Of a stretch of DNA of 64,000 nt, positions 1 through 8,609 are shown in pieces (position 1 is the first letter of the stretch; each line of letters starts with the position of its first letter). The DNA is taken from the NCBI GenBank assembly GCA_965198185.1, contig CBDAOU010000002.1, positions 682,001-746,000 on the forward strand, written 5' to 3'. This DNA comes from JAJECS01 sp965198185 (GTDB lineage Bacteria > Chloroflexota > UBA11872). Both the position numbers and the translations under genes were made by a program. The notes beneath the pieces were generated by a model, which saw only the letters and a program-made list of their open reading frames with translations, did not search any database and was not told the origin of the DNA.

Positions 1-1290
1 GGCGGCGTGCTGCGGTCGGTCGAGGCCGCGGAGGCGCCGGTGCGAACCGTGCTCAGCGGCCCCGCTGCAGGCGTCGTTGGCGCGCAACACGTCGCGCGTG
101 CCTCCGGCATTGCCAACATCGTCACGTTGGACATGGGCGGCACGTCGACCGATGTTGCCGTATGCCCCGGAGAGCCGCTGCGCACGACCCACGCGGAGGT
201 GGCCGGCCTGCCGGTGGCCATTCCCATGACGGACATTCACACGGTTGGCGCCGGCGGCGGTTCGATTGCCCAACTCGACGAAGCCGGCGCCTTGCGGGTG
301 GGACCGCGCAGCGCGGGCGCCGTGCCGGGCCCGGCGGCGTACGGCCGCGGGGGAACCGAGCCAACCGTGACCGACGCGAACCTCGTGCTGGGGCGCCTAG
401 CCCCGGACGCGGCGCTCGGGGACCGCGTGCACCTGGATGTGCCAAAAGCCCGCCGCGCGATTGAGCGGCTCGTTTTCGACGATGAGCGCTCCGACGCCGC
501 GCTGCGCCGGGCGGCGCTGGCGGTGATTGCCGTGGCGAACGCGCACATGGATCGCGCCCTGCGCGTCATCACGCTGGAACGCGGCTTCGACCCGCGCGAC
601 TTCACGATGCTTCCCTTTGGCGGCGCCGGCCCAATGCACTGCTGTGAGCTGGCGGAACGGCTCGAAATCGAGCAAGTGCTGGTGCCGCCGCATCCCGGCG
701 TGCTTTCCGCGCTCGGCGCGTTGGCCGGAGCCCACACTCGCGAATACACCGCCACCGTGCTTGACGAGGCGCACGCGCTCACGCCGGTCCGGCTGCGGGA
801 GCTGTTTGGTCCGCTTGAGCAGGCGGCACGCGACGACCTGGCGCCGGCGCGCGAGCCGCGGCTCCAGCGGCTGCTGGACGTGCGCTACGTGGGGCAGTCC
901 TTCGAGTTGAGCGTGCCGCTCGGAGATGGGGGTGTGCCCGAGGTCGTGCGTTTGTTCCACGAGCGACACCACCAGCGCTATGCCCACAGCCGGCCGGGCG
1001 CCCCCGTCGAGATCGTCGTCGCGCGGCTCGTCGCAACAGTGCCGCAACCGCCCATTTCACCCGCGGTTCCGGCGGCACGCGGTGCTCCGGAGGCGGGAAC
1101 GACTCAGGCCACCCTGGCCGACGGCGTCGTGCGCGACGTGCCGCTCTTGTCACGCCACGATCTAGGCGCCGGCTTCGATTTTGACGGGCCGGCGGTGGTT
1201 ACCCAGTCCGACGCGACCACCTGGGTGGCGCCCGGCTGGCGTGCCACCGTGGACCCGCAGGGGGCGATGATCCTGCGACGCCTCGCATAG
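1..1290 (+). CDS. Hydantoinase/oxoprolinase family protein, HyuA-type subunit (5' end outside window)
   Basis: This is the C-terminal part of an ATP-dependent hydantoinase/5-oxoprolinase subunit, a family that opens cyclic amide rings. The reading frame is open to the window edge. An in-frame GTG at position 7 is not a credible start, because the visible 427 residues begin in the middle of the family's ASKHA-type fold; full HyuA proteins are about 650-700 residues. A phosphate-binding motif DMGGTSTDV lies at about residues 42-50 of the visible part, preceded by the usual SGPAAG motif, and PFGGAGPMH follows further on. No HyuB partner lies downstream, so any partner would be upstream of the window. 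A second, complete member of the family is at 8610-10610. The substrate cannot be told from sequence. Confidence 0.85.
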   Translation, partial: GGVLRSVEAAEAPVRTVLSGPAAGVVGAQHVARASGIANIVTLDMGGTSTDVAVCPGEPLRTTHAEVAGLPVAIPMTDIHTVGAGGGSIAQLDEAGALRVGPRSAGAVPGPAAYGRGGTEPTVTDANLVLGRLAPDAALGDRVHLDVPKARRAIERLVFDDERSDAALRRAALAVIAVANAHMDRALRVITLERGFDPRDFTMLPFGGAGPMHCCELAERLEIEQVLVPPHPGVLSALGALAGAHTREYTATVLDEAHALTPVRLRELFGPLEQAARDDLAPAREPRLQRLLDVRYVGQSFELSVPLGDGGVPEVVRLFHERHHQRYAHSRPGAPVEIVVARLVATVPQPPISPAVPAARGAPEAGTTQATLADGVVRDVPLLSRHDLGAGFDFDGPAVVTQSDATTWVAPGWRATVDPQGAMILRRLA

Positions 1291-1361
1291 CCCGTCACGC
1301 GGCGCTTGGTGAGTTTGGTCACCCTGGTGTGGATCGTGTGGCCCTATCGTTGATCCCCGGC

Positions 1362-2276
1362 ATGTCTGTCATCGAAGTCCAGGACCTCCGCAAGACCTAC
1401 GGCGACGTCAAGGCCGTCGACGGCGTGTCGTTTGCCGTCGAGGTGGGCGAGGTCTTCGGCATGCTCGGGCCCAACGGCGCGGGCAAGACGACGACGGTCG
1501 AGATCATGGAGGGGCTGCGCCCGCGTGACTCCGGAGCGGTGCGTGTGCTGGGGCTGGACCCGGGTCGCGAGCCCAGCGACCTCAAGCGCAATATCGGCGT
1601 CCAGCTACAGCAGGTTGCGCTATACCCGCGCCTGCGCGTGGTTGAGGTGATCGAGCTCTTCGCCTCGTTTTACGGTCGAGCGGGCGTGGCCGACCGCCTC
1701 ATGACGCTCCTGGGTTTGGAGGAGCGACGCCGAGCCTTCGTCAAGGACCTTTCCGGCGGGCAGCAACAGCGGCTCTCCGTGGCGCTGGCGTTGGTCAACG
1801 ACCCGCCAATCATTTTTCTCGACGAGCCGACGACCGGCATGGACCCGCAGGCCCGGCGCAGCCTGTGGGAGACGATCGAGCAGTTCAAGGCCCAGGGCCG
1901 CACGGTGCTGCTGACGACGCACTACATGGAAGAGGCGGAGCGTCTCTGCGATCGCGTGGCCGTGATGGACCACGGCCGCATCATTGCCATGGATACGCCC
2001 GAAGATCTCGTGCGGGCGCACTTTGCCGAGGACGCCATCGAATTCAGCCGGCGCGATGGTTTGACCGAGGCCGAAATCGGGTCGCTGCCGGCGGTCGTGA
2101 GCGCCGGCATGCAAGGCGACCGGGTGAGCATGTTCAGCGACGACGTGCCGGCGTCGATGGCGGCGCTACTGCAACTTGGACAAGAGCGCGGCGAGCCCAT
2201 TCAGAACCTGCGGCTGCGTCGGGCCACGCTTGAAGATGTGTTCCTCAAGCTCACCGGACGGACGTTGCGAGATTGA
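1362..2276 (+). CDS. ABC transporter ATP-binding protein (ABC-2 / drug-export type)
   Basis: This is the ATPase subunit of a two-component exporter. Counting from the ATG at 1362, the Walker A motif GPNGAGKT is at about residues 36-43, the signature LSGGQ at 130-134, Walker B IIFLDEP at 150-156, and an H-loop TTHYM follows. The C-terminal extension of about 90 residues is typical of DrrA/CcmA-like ATPases. A GTG at 1329 would add 11 residues. I prefer the ATG because MSVIEVQDLRKTYG is where family proteins usually begin; neither start has a clear ribosome-binding site. The stop overlaps the TTG start of the permease gene, so the two are translationally coupled. The cargo is unknown. Confidence 0.9.
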   Translation: MSVIEVQDLRKTYGDVKAVDGVSFAVEVGEVFGMLGPNGAGKTTTVEIMEGLRPRDSGAVRVLGLDPGREPSDLKRNIGVQLQQVALYPRLRVVEVIELFASFYGRAGVADRLMTLLGLEERRRAFVKDLSGGQQQRLSVALALVNDPPIIFLDEPTTGMDPQARRSLWETIEQFKAQGRTVLLTTHYMEEAERLCDRVAVMDHGRIIAMDTPEDLVRAHFAEDAIEFSRRDGLTEAEIGSLPAVVSAGMQGDRVSMFSDDVPASMAALLQLGQERGEPIQNLRLRRATLEDVFLKLTGRTLRD

Positions 2277-3364
2277 GAGCCCTCGTTCAACTCACGCTGG
2301 CGAACACGCGCGAATTCGTGCGGGACCGTGCCGCGCTGTTCTGGACCTTTGCGTTTCCGCTGCTGTTCGTCCTGATCTTTGGGCTGGTCTTCAGCCGCGA
2401 TACCGGCACGCAGTATGAGGTTGGTCTGGTCAACGAGGACGCCTCGCCGCAGGCCAGCGTGCTTGTCGAGACGCTGGCCGCCATGGACGTGTTCGATCTC
2501 TCGCGGGGCAGTCGGGCGGACGAGCTTGCCAGCTTGGAGGACGGCGACCGGCGGGCCGTGATCACGATCCCGAGCGGATTCGGTGGCTCGATTGACGCGG
2601 GCGCGCCCATGTCCGTGGACATCCACTACGACGCGACGCGGCAGACGACGCAGCAGGTGGTCGTGCCGGTAATCCTTCAAGCGTTCGAGGTGGCGGATCG
2701 CGCGCTCACCCGGAGCCAACCGGTCGTGCGCCCGGCGTTTCAGACCCTCCAGAGCGAGCGGCTCTCGACCATCGACTTCATCGTGCCCGGCATCGTGGCG
2801 TTCAGCGTCATGAACGCGGGCGTGTTTGGCGCGGTGAACGTGGTGTCGCTGCGCGAGCGCCGCGTCCTCCGCCGCTTGCAAGCGACGCCGGTGTCCCGGC
2901 TCACACTGGTGAGCGCCGATCTGGTCCTGCGCATGGTGCTGGTGTTGGCGCAGACCGCCATTCTCATCCTCGTTGCGCGCCTGGTCTTTGATATTCGTCT
3001 GAATACCGACGTGGGTGCACTGGCGGCGTTGGCCGGCGTGGTGGTGTTGGGTGGCTTGGCATTCCTCGCGATTGGCTTCTTCCTTGGGTCGTTCACCAAA
3101 ACGGAGCAGGGGTTCTTTCCGGTGGCGCAGGTCGTGACGTTTCCCATGATGTTCATCTCGGGCGTGTTCTTCCCGCTCGAATTCATGCCGGATTGGCTGC
3201 GGCCGGTGATCAACGTGCTCCCGCTGACGCATCTGGCCGAGGCCACGCGCCAGCTCATGATCGGCGGTGCGGCGACAATTCCAATGGGCGTGGCCGTGGC
3301 GGCAATGGCGGCATATCTGGTCGTATTCGTGGCGCTGGCGGTGCGCCTGTTTCGCTGGGAGTAA
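2273..3364 (+). CDS. ABC-2 type transporter permease
   Basis: This is the membrane subunit partnering the ATPase immediately upstream; its TTG start overlaps that gene's TGA stop. It has 363 residues with the ABC-2 layout: one N-terminal membrane helix (about residues 20-40), a large extracytoplasmic domain of about 120 residues, then five hydrophobic helices in the C-terminal half. The motif SGVFFPLEFMPDWL near residue 290 matches the conserved segment before the last helices of ABC-2 permeases. It probably exports a lipid, drug or polysaccharide-linked substrate, but nothing nearby identifies it. The gene is convergent with the next one, leaving only 3 bases between the stops. Confidence 0.88.
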   Translation: MRALVQLTLANTREFVRDRAALFWTFAFPLLFVLIFGLVFSRDTGTQYEVGLVNEDASPQASVLVETLAAMDVFDLSRGSRADELASLEDGDRRAVITIPSGFGGSIDAGAPMSVDIHYDATRQTTQQVVVPVILQAFEVADRALTRSQPVVRPAFQTLQSERLSTIDFIVPGIVAFSVMNAGVFGAVNVVSLRERRVLRRLQATPVSRLTLVSADLVLRMVLVLAQTAILILVARLVFDIRLNTDVGALAALAGVVVLGGLAFLAIGFFLGSFTKTEQGFFPVAQVVTFPMMFISGVFFPLEFMPDWLRPVINVLPLTHLAEATRQLMIGGAATIPMGVAVAAMAAYLVVFVALAVRLFRWE

Positions 3365-3367
3365 CGC

Positions 3368-4213
3368 TTACGCGTTGAGGGCGCGGTGCAGCGTTCGCAC
3401 CTCGCGCACCAGGGCCGGCGGGTCCAGACCGACCGTTTCGATCATGTGCAGTGTGCCCGGATTTCGGCCCACGGTGCGCATGAGCATGGCGAGATCCAGC
3501 CCGTCCTCGAGGGGGCGATGCAGCGGCACGCTGGGACGCGTTCCCGGCGCCGTGTTGTGCCAGCGGATTTCCGCGATCTGATCCAGAAATCGCCGCAGAT
3601 AGTCCATCCGGGCCTCGAACGCGAGGTGATTTGCGTCCACCGAGTGGAACGCAAAGCCCGTGTGGAGGGCGAAGCGAAAGTGGCGGGCGCCGTCCAGCGC
3701 GTTGAGCACGCTGTCGATCCGCCCGAGCACCGCCTCGCCGCCGGCGTTTGCAATGGCGATGGGCAGGCCGGGGAACAGGTTGTGCAGCGTGCGCATGCTC
3801 TCCCGCAGCGCGTCCAGGTGCGCCGCCTCATGGGCCACCTGACGGCCGGGATGCACCACGTACATCTCCATGGGGTGCCGGTGCTCGAAGAACTCCACGA
3901 TCTGCACGATTTGCCGCAGGGCCACGCTGCGCGAATAGCTGGTGACGTCGGTGATCGCTGAACGGTCGGTCGTGGCGGCGTCGGCGAAGAGATTGAGATG
4001 GAACCGCAGCGGGGCGTCGTCAAGGATCTCGATGGCCTGCGGGTCGAAGACGGTGATCACGCCCATCTCGTGCATGGACGTTGACAGGCCCAGCTCGACA
4101 ACGTCGAATTCCAGATGCACCGCCACTTCGACAACGTGGCGCAGACGCTCATGGAAGCGACGGCGACTCTCGGGCGCTATGCGGGGATTGAATCCGAGGC
4201 GCAGGGGCTTCAT
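3368..4213 (-). CDS. Sugar phosphate isomerase/epimerase-like TIM-barrel protein
   Basis: This 281-residue protein resembles the xylose-isomerase-like / AP endonuclease 2 TIM barrels. Visible strand-end motifs include VVELGLSTS, YVVHPG, IAIANAGGE, ALHTGFAFHS and IRWHNTAPG, spaced as in that fold and supplying His and Glu residues that could bind a metal. The usual Glu-Asn pair is replaced by Asn-Ala (IANAGG), so catalysis may differ from well-studied members. The frame is open upstream to 4357, but the ATG at 4213 (MKPLRLGFN) begins the first beta strand and is preceded by a G-rich stretch. It lies downstream of the cysteine-synthase-family gene with a 79-base gap. The specific substrate is unknown. 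Confidence 0.7.
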   Translation of the reverse strand: MKPLRLGFNPRIAPESRRRFHERLRHVVEVAVHLEFDVVELGLSTSMHEMGVITVFDPQAIEILDDAPLRFHLNLFADAATTDRSAITDVTSYSRSVALRQIVQIVEFFEHRHPMEMYVVHPGRQVAHEAAHLDALRESMRTLHNLFPGLPIAIANAGGEAVLGRIDSVLNALDGARHFRFALHTGFAFHSVDANHLAFEARMDYLRRFLDQIAEIRWHNTAPGTRPSVPLHRPLEDGLDLAMLMRTVGRNPGTLHMIETVGLDPPALVREVRTLHRALNA

Positions 4214-4292
4214 GCCGCCGCCCCGCGGGGGTGGGCCTGCACCTTGGCAGGTCGTATCCGGGACGATGCCGGCACAGTGTCGACGGTACAGG

Positions 4293-5231
4293 TCACGGGC
4301 TTGCGAGCGTTGGCGAAACGTCCCACAGGCCGGTGCTGAAATAGCGATCGCCGGCATCGGGAAACAGGGTCACGACGACGGCTTGCGGGTCGTCCTTGAG
4401 CACGGTTTCGACCGCGTACATGTAGGCGCCGGCCGATTGGCCCACGAACAGGCCCTCCGCCGCCAGGCGAACGGAAAACTCGCGAGCCGCGTCCACGTCG
4501 ATCTCGACCCAGGTGTCGATGAGCGAGGCGTCGAGGATTGCCGGGACGAGGTGGTCCGGCCCCATGGGCTTGAGTCCCTCGATCCCCGGAAACTCCGGTG
4601 GAGCGGCGCACACGATCTGCACGTCGGGACGCACCTCGTCGAGGCGGCGCGCAACGCCGGTGATCGTGCCGCCAGTGCCGACGCCCGCGACGAAATGCGT
4701 GACGTCGGGCGGCGCCTGGGTGAGAATTTCGCTCGCGGTGCCGTCGTAGTGGGCCTGCCAGTTCGAGGCGTTGCTGTACTGGTCGGCGAAGTAGTACCGC
4801 TCGGGATTCGCCTGGTGGCGCCGCTGGACCTCGCGCATGGCCTCGTCGTAGCCGAGGATGGCGTCGGTGAAGCGGATGCGCGCGCCGTGCGCGGCGATGC
4901 GTTGCACGCGCTCCCGGCTGGCGTTGTCGGGCATCACGATCTCGACGTCGTGTCCCAAGAGCCCGCCGATCATCGCGTAGGCGATGCCGGCGTTGCCCGA
5001 CGACGAGTCAAGGATTGTCTGGCCGGGGCGCAGCTCGCCACACGCTTGTGCGTCGGCCAGCATGCGCGCCACGGGGCGATCCTTGATCGACCCGCCCGGA
5101 TTGAAGGCCTCCATTTTGGCGAAGACCCTGGCGCGCGGATAGCGATCGCGGAACAGTCGCGTCTCCACCAGCGGCGTGCGGCCGATGAGCTGGAGCGTGG
5201 GATGCCGGTCGATCACCGGGTCTACTGCCAT
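4293..5231 (-). CDS. PLP-dependent cysteine synthase family protein
   Basis: This is a fold-type II PLP enzyme of the cysteine synthase / cystathionine beta-synthase family, 312 residues. The PLP lysine is in NPGGSIKDRP (about residue 50). SSSGNAGIAYA binds the phosphate side of the substrate, and GVGTGGTITG forms the PLP-phosphate loop. These fit O-acetylserine sulfhydrylase or a close relative. Its start overlaps the end of serS by 10 bases, so the two are coupled, and a serine-derived product would suit that pairing. No serine acetyltransferase is nearby. Whether it is CysK, CysM or another beta-synthase cannot be decided here. Confidence 0.88.
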   Translation of the reverse strand: MAVDPVIDRHPTLQLIGRTPLVETRLFRDRYPRARVFAKMEAFNPGGSIKDRPVARMLADAQACGELRPGQTILDSSSGNAGIAYAMIGGLLGHDVEIVMPDNASRERVQRIAAHGARIRFTDAILGYDEAMREVQRRHQANPERYYFADQYSNASNWQAHYDGTASEILTQAPPDVTHFVAGVGTGGTITGVARRLDEVRPDVQIVCAAPPEFPGIEGLKPMGPDHLVPAILDASLIDTWVEIDVDAAREFSVRLAAEGLFVGQSAGAYMYAVETVLKDDPQAVVVTLFPDAGDRYFSTGLWDVSPTLASP

Positions 5232-6508
5232 CCGGGCTCCACCTCAAGCACTTTCAGGCCGTCGAGATACGGTTGAAGGACCTCCGGCACGCGGACGGTG
5301 CCGTCGGCTTGCTGGCCGCTCTCCAGAATGGCCACCATGGTACGGGCCATGCCAAGCCCGGACCCATTGAGCGTATGCAGGTATTCCGTGTGGCTGCCAC
5401 CGGGCTTGCGAGCCCGGATGCCGGCGCGCCGGGCCTGGAACGCCTCACAATTCGAAATCGATGAGACTTCGAGCCAGGCGTTGACGCCCGGAGCCCAAGC
5501 TTCCAGGTCGTAGGTCTTGGCGGCGGTGAATCCGAGATCGCCGGTGCATATTTCCAGCGTGCGGTGCGGCAGGCCGAGCGCCTCGACGGCGGCCTCGGCA
5601 TGCCGTCGCATCGTCTCCAGCTCGTCGTACGAGTGCTCGGCGAGGGAGAAGGTATAGAGCTCGACCTTGTCAAACTGATGCAAGCGCTGGAGACCGCGCG
5701 TGTCGATGCCGGCGGCGCCGGCCTCGCGGCGAAACGCAGGGGTGTAGGCGACGTAGCGCAGCGGGAGGTGGGCACCGTCCAAAACCTCGTCACGGTGCAT
5801 GGCCGTGAGCGGCACTTCGGCCGTCGGATTGAGCCAGAGGTCGTCGGTGGCCGTTTGATAGGAATCGTCGGCGAATTTCGGCAGCTTGCCCGAGTCGGTC
5901 ATTCCCCGGCTCGTGACGAGTGCCGGCGGCAACACTTCAAGGTAGCCATGCTCCCGAACCTGGAAGTCGATGGCCCAGGCGACCAGGGCGCGCTGCAAGC
6001 GCGCTCCGCCGGCGCGGAACAGCCAGAATCCCGATCCGGCGATCTTGGCCGCTCGCGGGAAATCGAGCACGCCCAGCATCTCGCCGAGCTCCCAATGGGG
6101 GCGCGGCTCGAAGTCGAAGCTGCGCGGCGTGCCGTGGGAGGCGACGAGCGGGTTGTCGCCGGCGTCGCGACCGGCTGGAACTGTCGCATGCGGCAACGCC
6201 GGGAACTGCACCAGCAGGCGGTCGAGGGATTCCTCGATTCGTCCAAGCTCCGGCTCGGATTCGTCAAGGTCTTGGGACAACGCGCGGGTCTGGGCGATGA
6301 GGGTCTCGCGCTCGCCGGGATCGGACGCCGAGCCGATGGCCCGCGAGACGCGCTTGCGTTCGGCCCGCCACTGCTCCACTTCAACCAGCAAGGCGCGCCG
6401 TTCCCGGTCGAGGTCGAGCAATTCGTCCAACGGCGCATCGTCGCCCCGGGCGTCTAGCCCGGTGCGGACGAGGTCCGCGTTTTCACGAAGGAAGCGCAGG
6501 GGAAGCAT
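5222..6508 (-). CDS. serS: Serine--tRNA ligase
   Basis: SerRS charges tRNA-Ser and tRNA-Sec with serine in the cytoplasm. The protein has 428 residues, normal for bacterial SerRS. The N-terminal 110 residues form the long antiparallel coiled-coil arm that contacts the tRNA (heptad-like, Arg/Glu/Leu-rich). Class II motif 2 is visible in FRREAGAAGIDTRGLQRLHQF, cited here by its key residues FRREAG and RxHQF. Motif 3 is GSGLGMARTMVAILE near the C-terminus. The ATG at 6508 starts the canonical MLPLRFLREN segment. The gene overlaps the downstream cysteine-synthase gene by 10 bases and follows lysS after 65 bases, giving two synthetases in tandem. Confidence 0.97.
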   Translation of the reverse strand: MLPLRFLRENADLVRTGLDARGDDAPLDELLDLDRERRALLVEVEQWRAERKRVSRAIGSASDPGERETLIAQTRALSQDLDESEPELGRIEESLDRLLVQFPALPHATVPAGRDAGDNPLVASHGTPRSFDFEPRPHWELGEMLGVLDFPRAAKIAGSGFWLFRAGGARLQRALVAWAIDFQVREHGYLEVLPPALVTSRGMTDSGKLPKFADDSYQTATDDLWLNPTAEVPLTAMHRDEVLDGAHLPLRYVAYTPAFRREAGAAGIDTRGLQRLHQFDKVELYTFSLAEHSYDELETMRRHAEAAVEALGLPHRTLEICTGDLGFTAAKTYDLEAWAPGVNAWLEVSSISNCEAFQARRAGIRARKPGGSHTEYLHTLNGSGLGMARTMVAILESGQQADGTVRVPEVLQPYLDGLKVLEVEPGWQ

Positions 6509-6573
6509 GTGGGAGCAACGTAGCGTATGGCAACGGTCAACTGACCTTGGGCCGAGTCGCCCGATGCTTGATT

Positions 6574-8058
6574 CTACGCAGGCGTTCGCAGTTGGGGGAA
6601 CAGGATGACGTCACGGATGTTTGCCGCGTCGGTGAGCACCATGGTGAGTCGGTCGATGCCGAGCCCCATGCCGCCTGCGGGCGGCATCCCGTGTTCGAGC
6701 GCGCGGATGAAATCTTCGTCAACCGGATGGGCTTCCGCGTCGTCGCCCGACTGTTCGGTCAGGCGGCGGCGCTGATCGATGGGGTCGTTCAACTCGGTGT
6801 ATCCGTTGCCAAGCTCCATCCCCAGCACGAAGGGCTCAAAGCGCTCGACGTAGCGCGGGTTGTCGGGCGCGCGCTTGGCGAGCGGCGTGGTCTCCGCGGG
6901 ATAGCGCGTGAGAAACGTCGGTTGCACGAAGGTGGGCTCGACAAGGGCCTTCATCAGCTCGTCGAGCATGCGCGCACGCGCCGACCCGGCATCGAGCTTC
7001 AGGCCACGGCTGGCCGCTGCCTCGCGGATCTGCGCGTCGGTCAGTCGCTCGTCGTCCAGGTCGATCCCCGCGGCATCGAGCAGTGCGTCGCGGTACGTCA
7101 CCTGCCGCCAGGGCGGCGTGAAATCGAGTGACATCTCGCCGTGAACAACGCGCGTGTCGCCGGCGACGGCCTTGGCGGCCTCGACGACCAGGGACTCGGT
7201 GAGCTGGAGCATGTCGCCAAGATCAGCGAAGGCCTGATAGGCCTCGAGCATGGTGAACTCGGGGCTGTGGGTGCGGTCGATGCCCTCGTTGCGATAGTCC
7301 TTGCAGATCTCGTATACGCGCTCGTAGCCGGCGACCAGCAGGCGCTTGAGGTACAGCTCGTCGGCGATGCGCAGATAGAAGTCGCGCCCCAGGGACTCAT
7401 AGCGCGTGGTGAAGGGCACCGCGTTGCCGCCGCCATACAAGGGCTGAAGCGAGGGGGTTTCCACCTCCATGAACCCCTGCGCATCCAGCACCCGGCGAAT
7501 CGCGCTCACGATCCGCGTACGCGCCTCGAAGCGCTGGCGCACGTCTTGGTTGGCAATAATGTCGAGATAGCGCTGGCGGTACCGCGCCTCCGGGTCTTGC
7601 AGGCCGCGCCATTTCTCTGGGAGGGGCCTGAGGGCCTTCACGGCAAGCGTAAGTCGCTGTACGCGCACGGACGGCTCGCCGGCGCGCGTGCGAAACACCG
7701 GCCCACCCGCCGAAACAATGTCGCCCACGTCGAGCACGTCGAGCACGTGCCGGTAGGCATCGGCGCCGAGCTCGCCGGCATTCAGGAAGAGCTGGATCTC
7801 ACCCGATCCATCGCGCAGCGCGGCGAAGCTGGTCTTGCCCATGCGCCGCAGGGACATGACGCGTCCAGCGACGTCGACTTCGGGACTGCTCGGCTCGTCG
7901 GCGAACGAGCGCGCCTCGGCCGCGAGGTGCGAGCGGGGCGCGCGGGAGGGAAATAGTGGCTCGCCCGCTGCGGCGATGCGGTCGAGCTTGGCGAGCCGTG
8001 CCTCGTAGAGCCGGTCGCCCGATGCTCCGGCGGGATCCGGCGCTGCCTCCGCGATCAG
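6574..8058 (-). CDS. lysS: Lysine--tRNA ligase, class II, with apparent CTG start
   Basis: Class II LysRS attaches lysine to tRNA-Lys. Motif 2 (YRNEGIDRTHSPEFTMLE) and motif 3 (GLGIDRLTMVL) are intact, as is ELGNGYTELNDP. The first in-frame ATG (7857) would give 427 residues and cut into the OB-fold anticodon-binding domain. The frame upstream stays open and encodes the expected N-terminus, for example RLAKLDRIAAAG and VDVAGRVMSLRRMGK. Reading every codon from 7857 to the upstream stop, I find no ATG, GTG or TTG. The best candidate is CTG at 8058, which overlaps greA's stop as CTGA, with AGGA five bases upstream inside the end of greA. That gives 494 residues, the usual LysRS length. The enzyme assignment is certain; the start is inferred. 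Confidence 0.9.
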   Translation of the reverse strand: MIAEAAPDPAGASGDRLYEARLAKLDRIAAAGEPLFPSRAPRSHLAAEARSFADEPSSPEVDVAGRVMSLRRMGKTSFAALRDGSGEIQLFLNAGELGADAYRHVLDVLDVGDIVSAGGPVFRTRAGEPSVRVQRLTLAVKALRPLPEKWRGLQDPEARYRQRYLDIIANQDVRQRFEARTRIVSAIRRVLDAQGFMEVETPSLQPLYGGGNAVPFTTRYESLGRDFYLRIADELYLKRLLVAGYERVYEICKDYRNEGIDRTHSPEFTMLEAYQAFADLGDMLQLTESLVVEAAKAVAGDTRVVHGEMSLDFTPPWRQVTYRDALLDAAGIDLDDERLTDAQIREAAASRGLKLDAGSARARMLDELMKALVEPTFVQPTFLTRYPAETTPLAKRAPDNPRYVERFEPFVLGMELGNGYTELNDPIDQRRRLTEQSGDDAEAHPVDEDFIRALEHGMPPAGGMGLGIDRLTMVLTDAANIRDVILFPQLRTPA

Positions 8059-8513
8059 GTGATTCCTGTGATCTCGTAGGCGCGCGGGCCTGCGGGCGTC
8101 TCCACGGTGACCTGCTCGCCGACCTTGCGCCCGACGAGCGCTAGGCCCAGCGGCGATTCGTTCGAGATCTTGCCGGTCGCGATGTCAATTTCCTCGGTCC
8201 CGACGATGGTGAACTCGCGCTGGCTCTCGCCGTCGTCGCGGACGCTGACGGTGCCGCCGATGCTGACGGTGTCGGACGAGTGCGCGCTGACGATGATGGC
8301 GTCCCGCAGCAGCCGCTCAAGCATCATGATCCGGCCTTCGGTGAACGCCTGATCGTTCTTGACCTCGTCCGGCTCGTTGCCTTCGCTTAGCTCGCCAAAC
8401 TCCTTGGCCTCGTGGATGCGCCGGATGATCTCCGGCCGCTTCACCGTCTTCAGCTCGTGAAGCTCGGCCTCGAGGCGCAGTCGCCCCTCCTCAGTCAAGA
8501 ACTTGCTTGCCAT
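8055..8513 (-). CDS. greA: Transcription elongation factor GreA
   Basis: GreA binds the RNA polymerase secondary channel and stimulates cleavage of backtracked transcripts. The 152 residues match the family length. The N-terminal coiled coil carries the conserved loop region ELSEGNEPDEVKNDQ, with acidic residues at the tip, and the C-terminal FKBP-like domain includes NESPLGLALVGRKVGE and ends in a beta strand. The ATG at 8513 begins MASKFLTEEG, the standard start, and GGAGG lies about 12 bases upstream. The last codons appear to contain the ribosome-binding site for lysS, so lysS translation probably depends on greA translation. Confidence 0.96.
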   Translation of the reverse strand: MASKFLTEEGRLRLEAELHELKTVKRPEIIRRIHEAKEFGELSEGNEPDEVKNDQAFTEGRIMMLERLLRDAIIVSAHSSDTVSIGGTVSVRDDGESQREFTIVGTEEIDIATGKISNESPLGLALVGRKVGEQVTVETPAGPRAYEITGIT

Positions 8514-8609
8514 GGGCCTGGTTCGCCTCCCCCAATGCCGCAGCGGGTTGGCATGGTTCGATGCACGGTGACGACGTCAATTATAGGAGAGCGGGCTGGC
8601 AAGAGGCGG

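Noticed and set aside
2201..3232. Minus-strand frame of 343 codons opposite the ABC-2 permease
   Set aside because: Composition (His, Arg, Gln and Asp rich, no motif) is that of an antisense shadow, and the sense gene is well supported.
4214..4357. Longer N-terminus for the TIM-barrel isomerase-like protein
   Set aside because: The extra 48 codons overlap the end of the cysteine-synthase gene and are Pro/Arg-rich without fold features; the ATG at 4213 starts the barrel.
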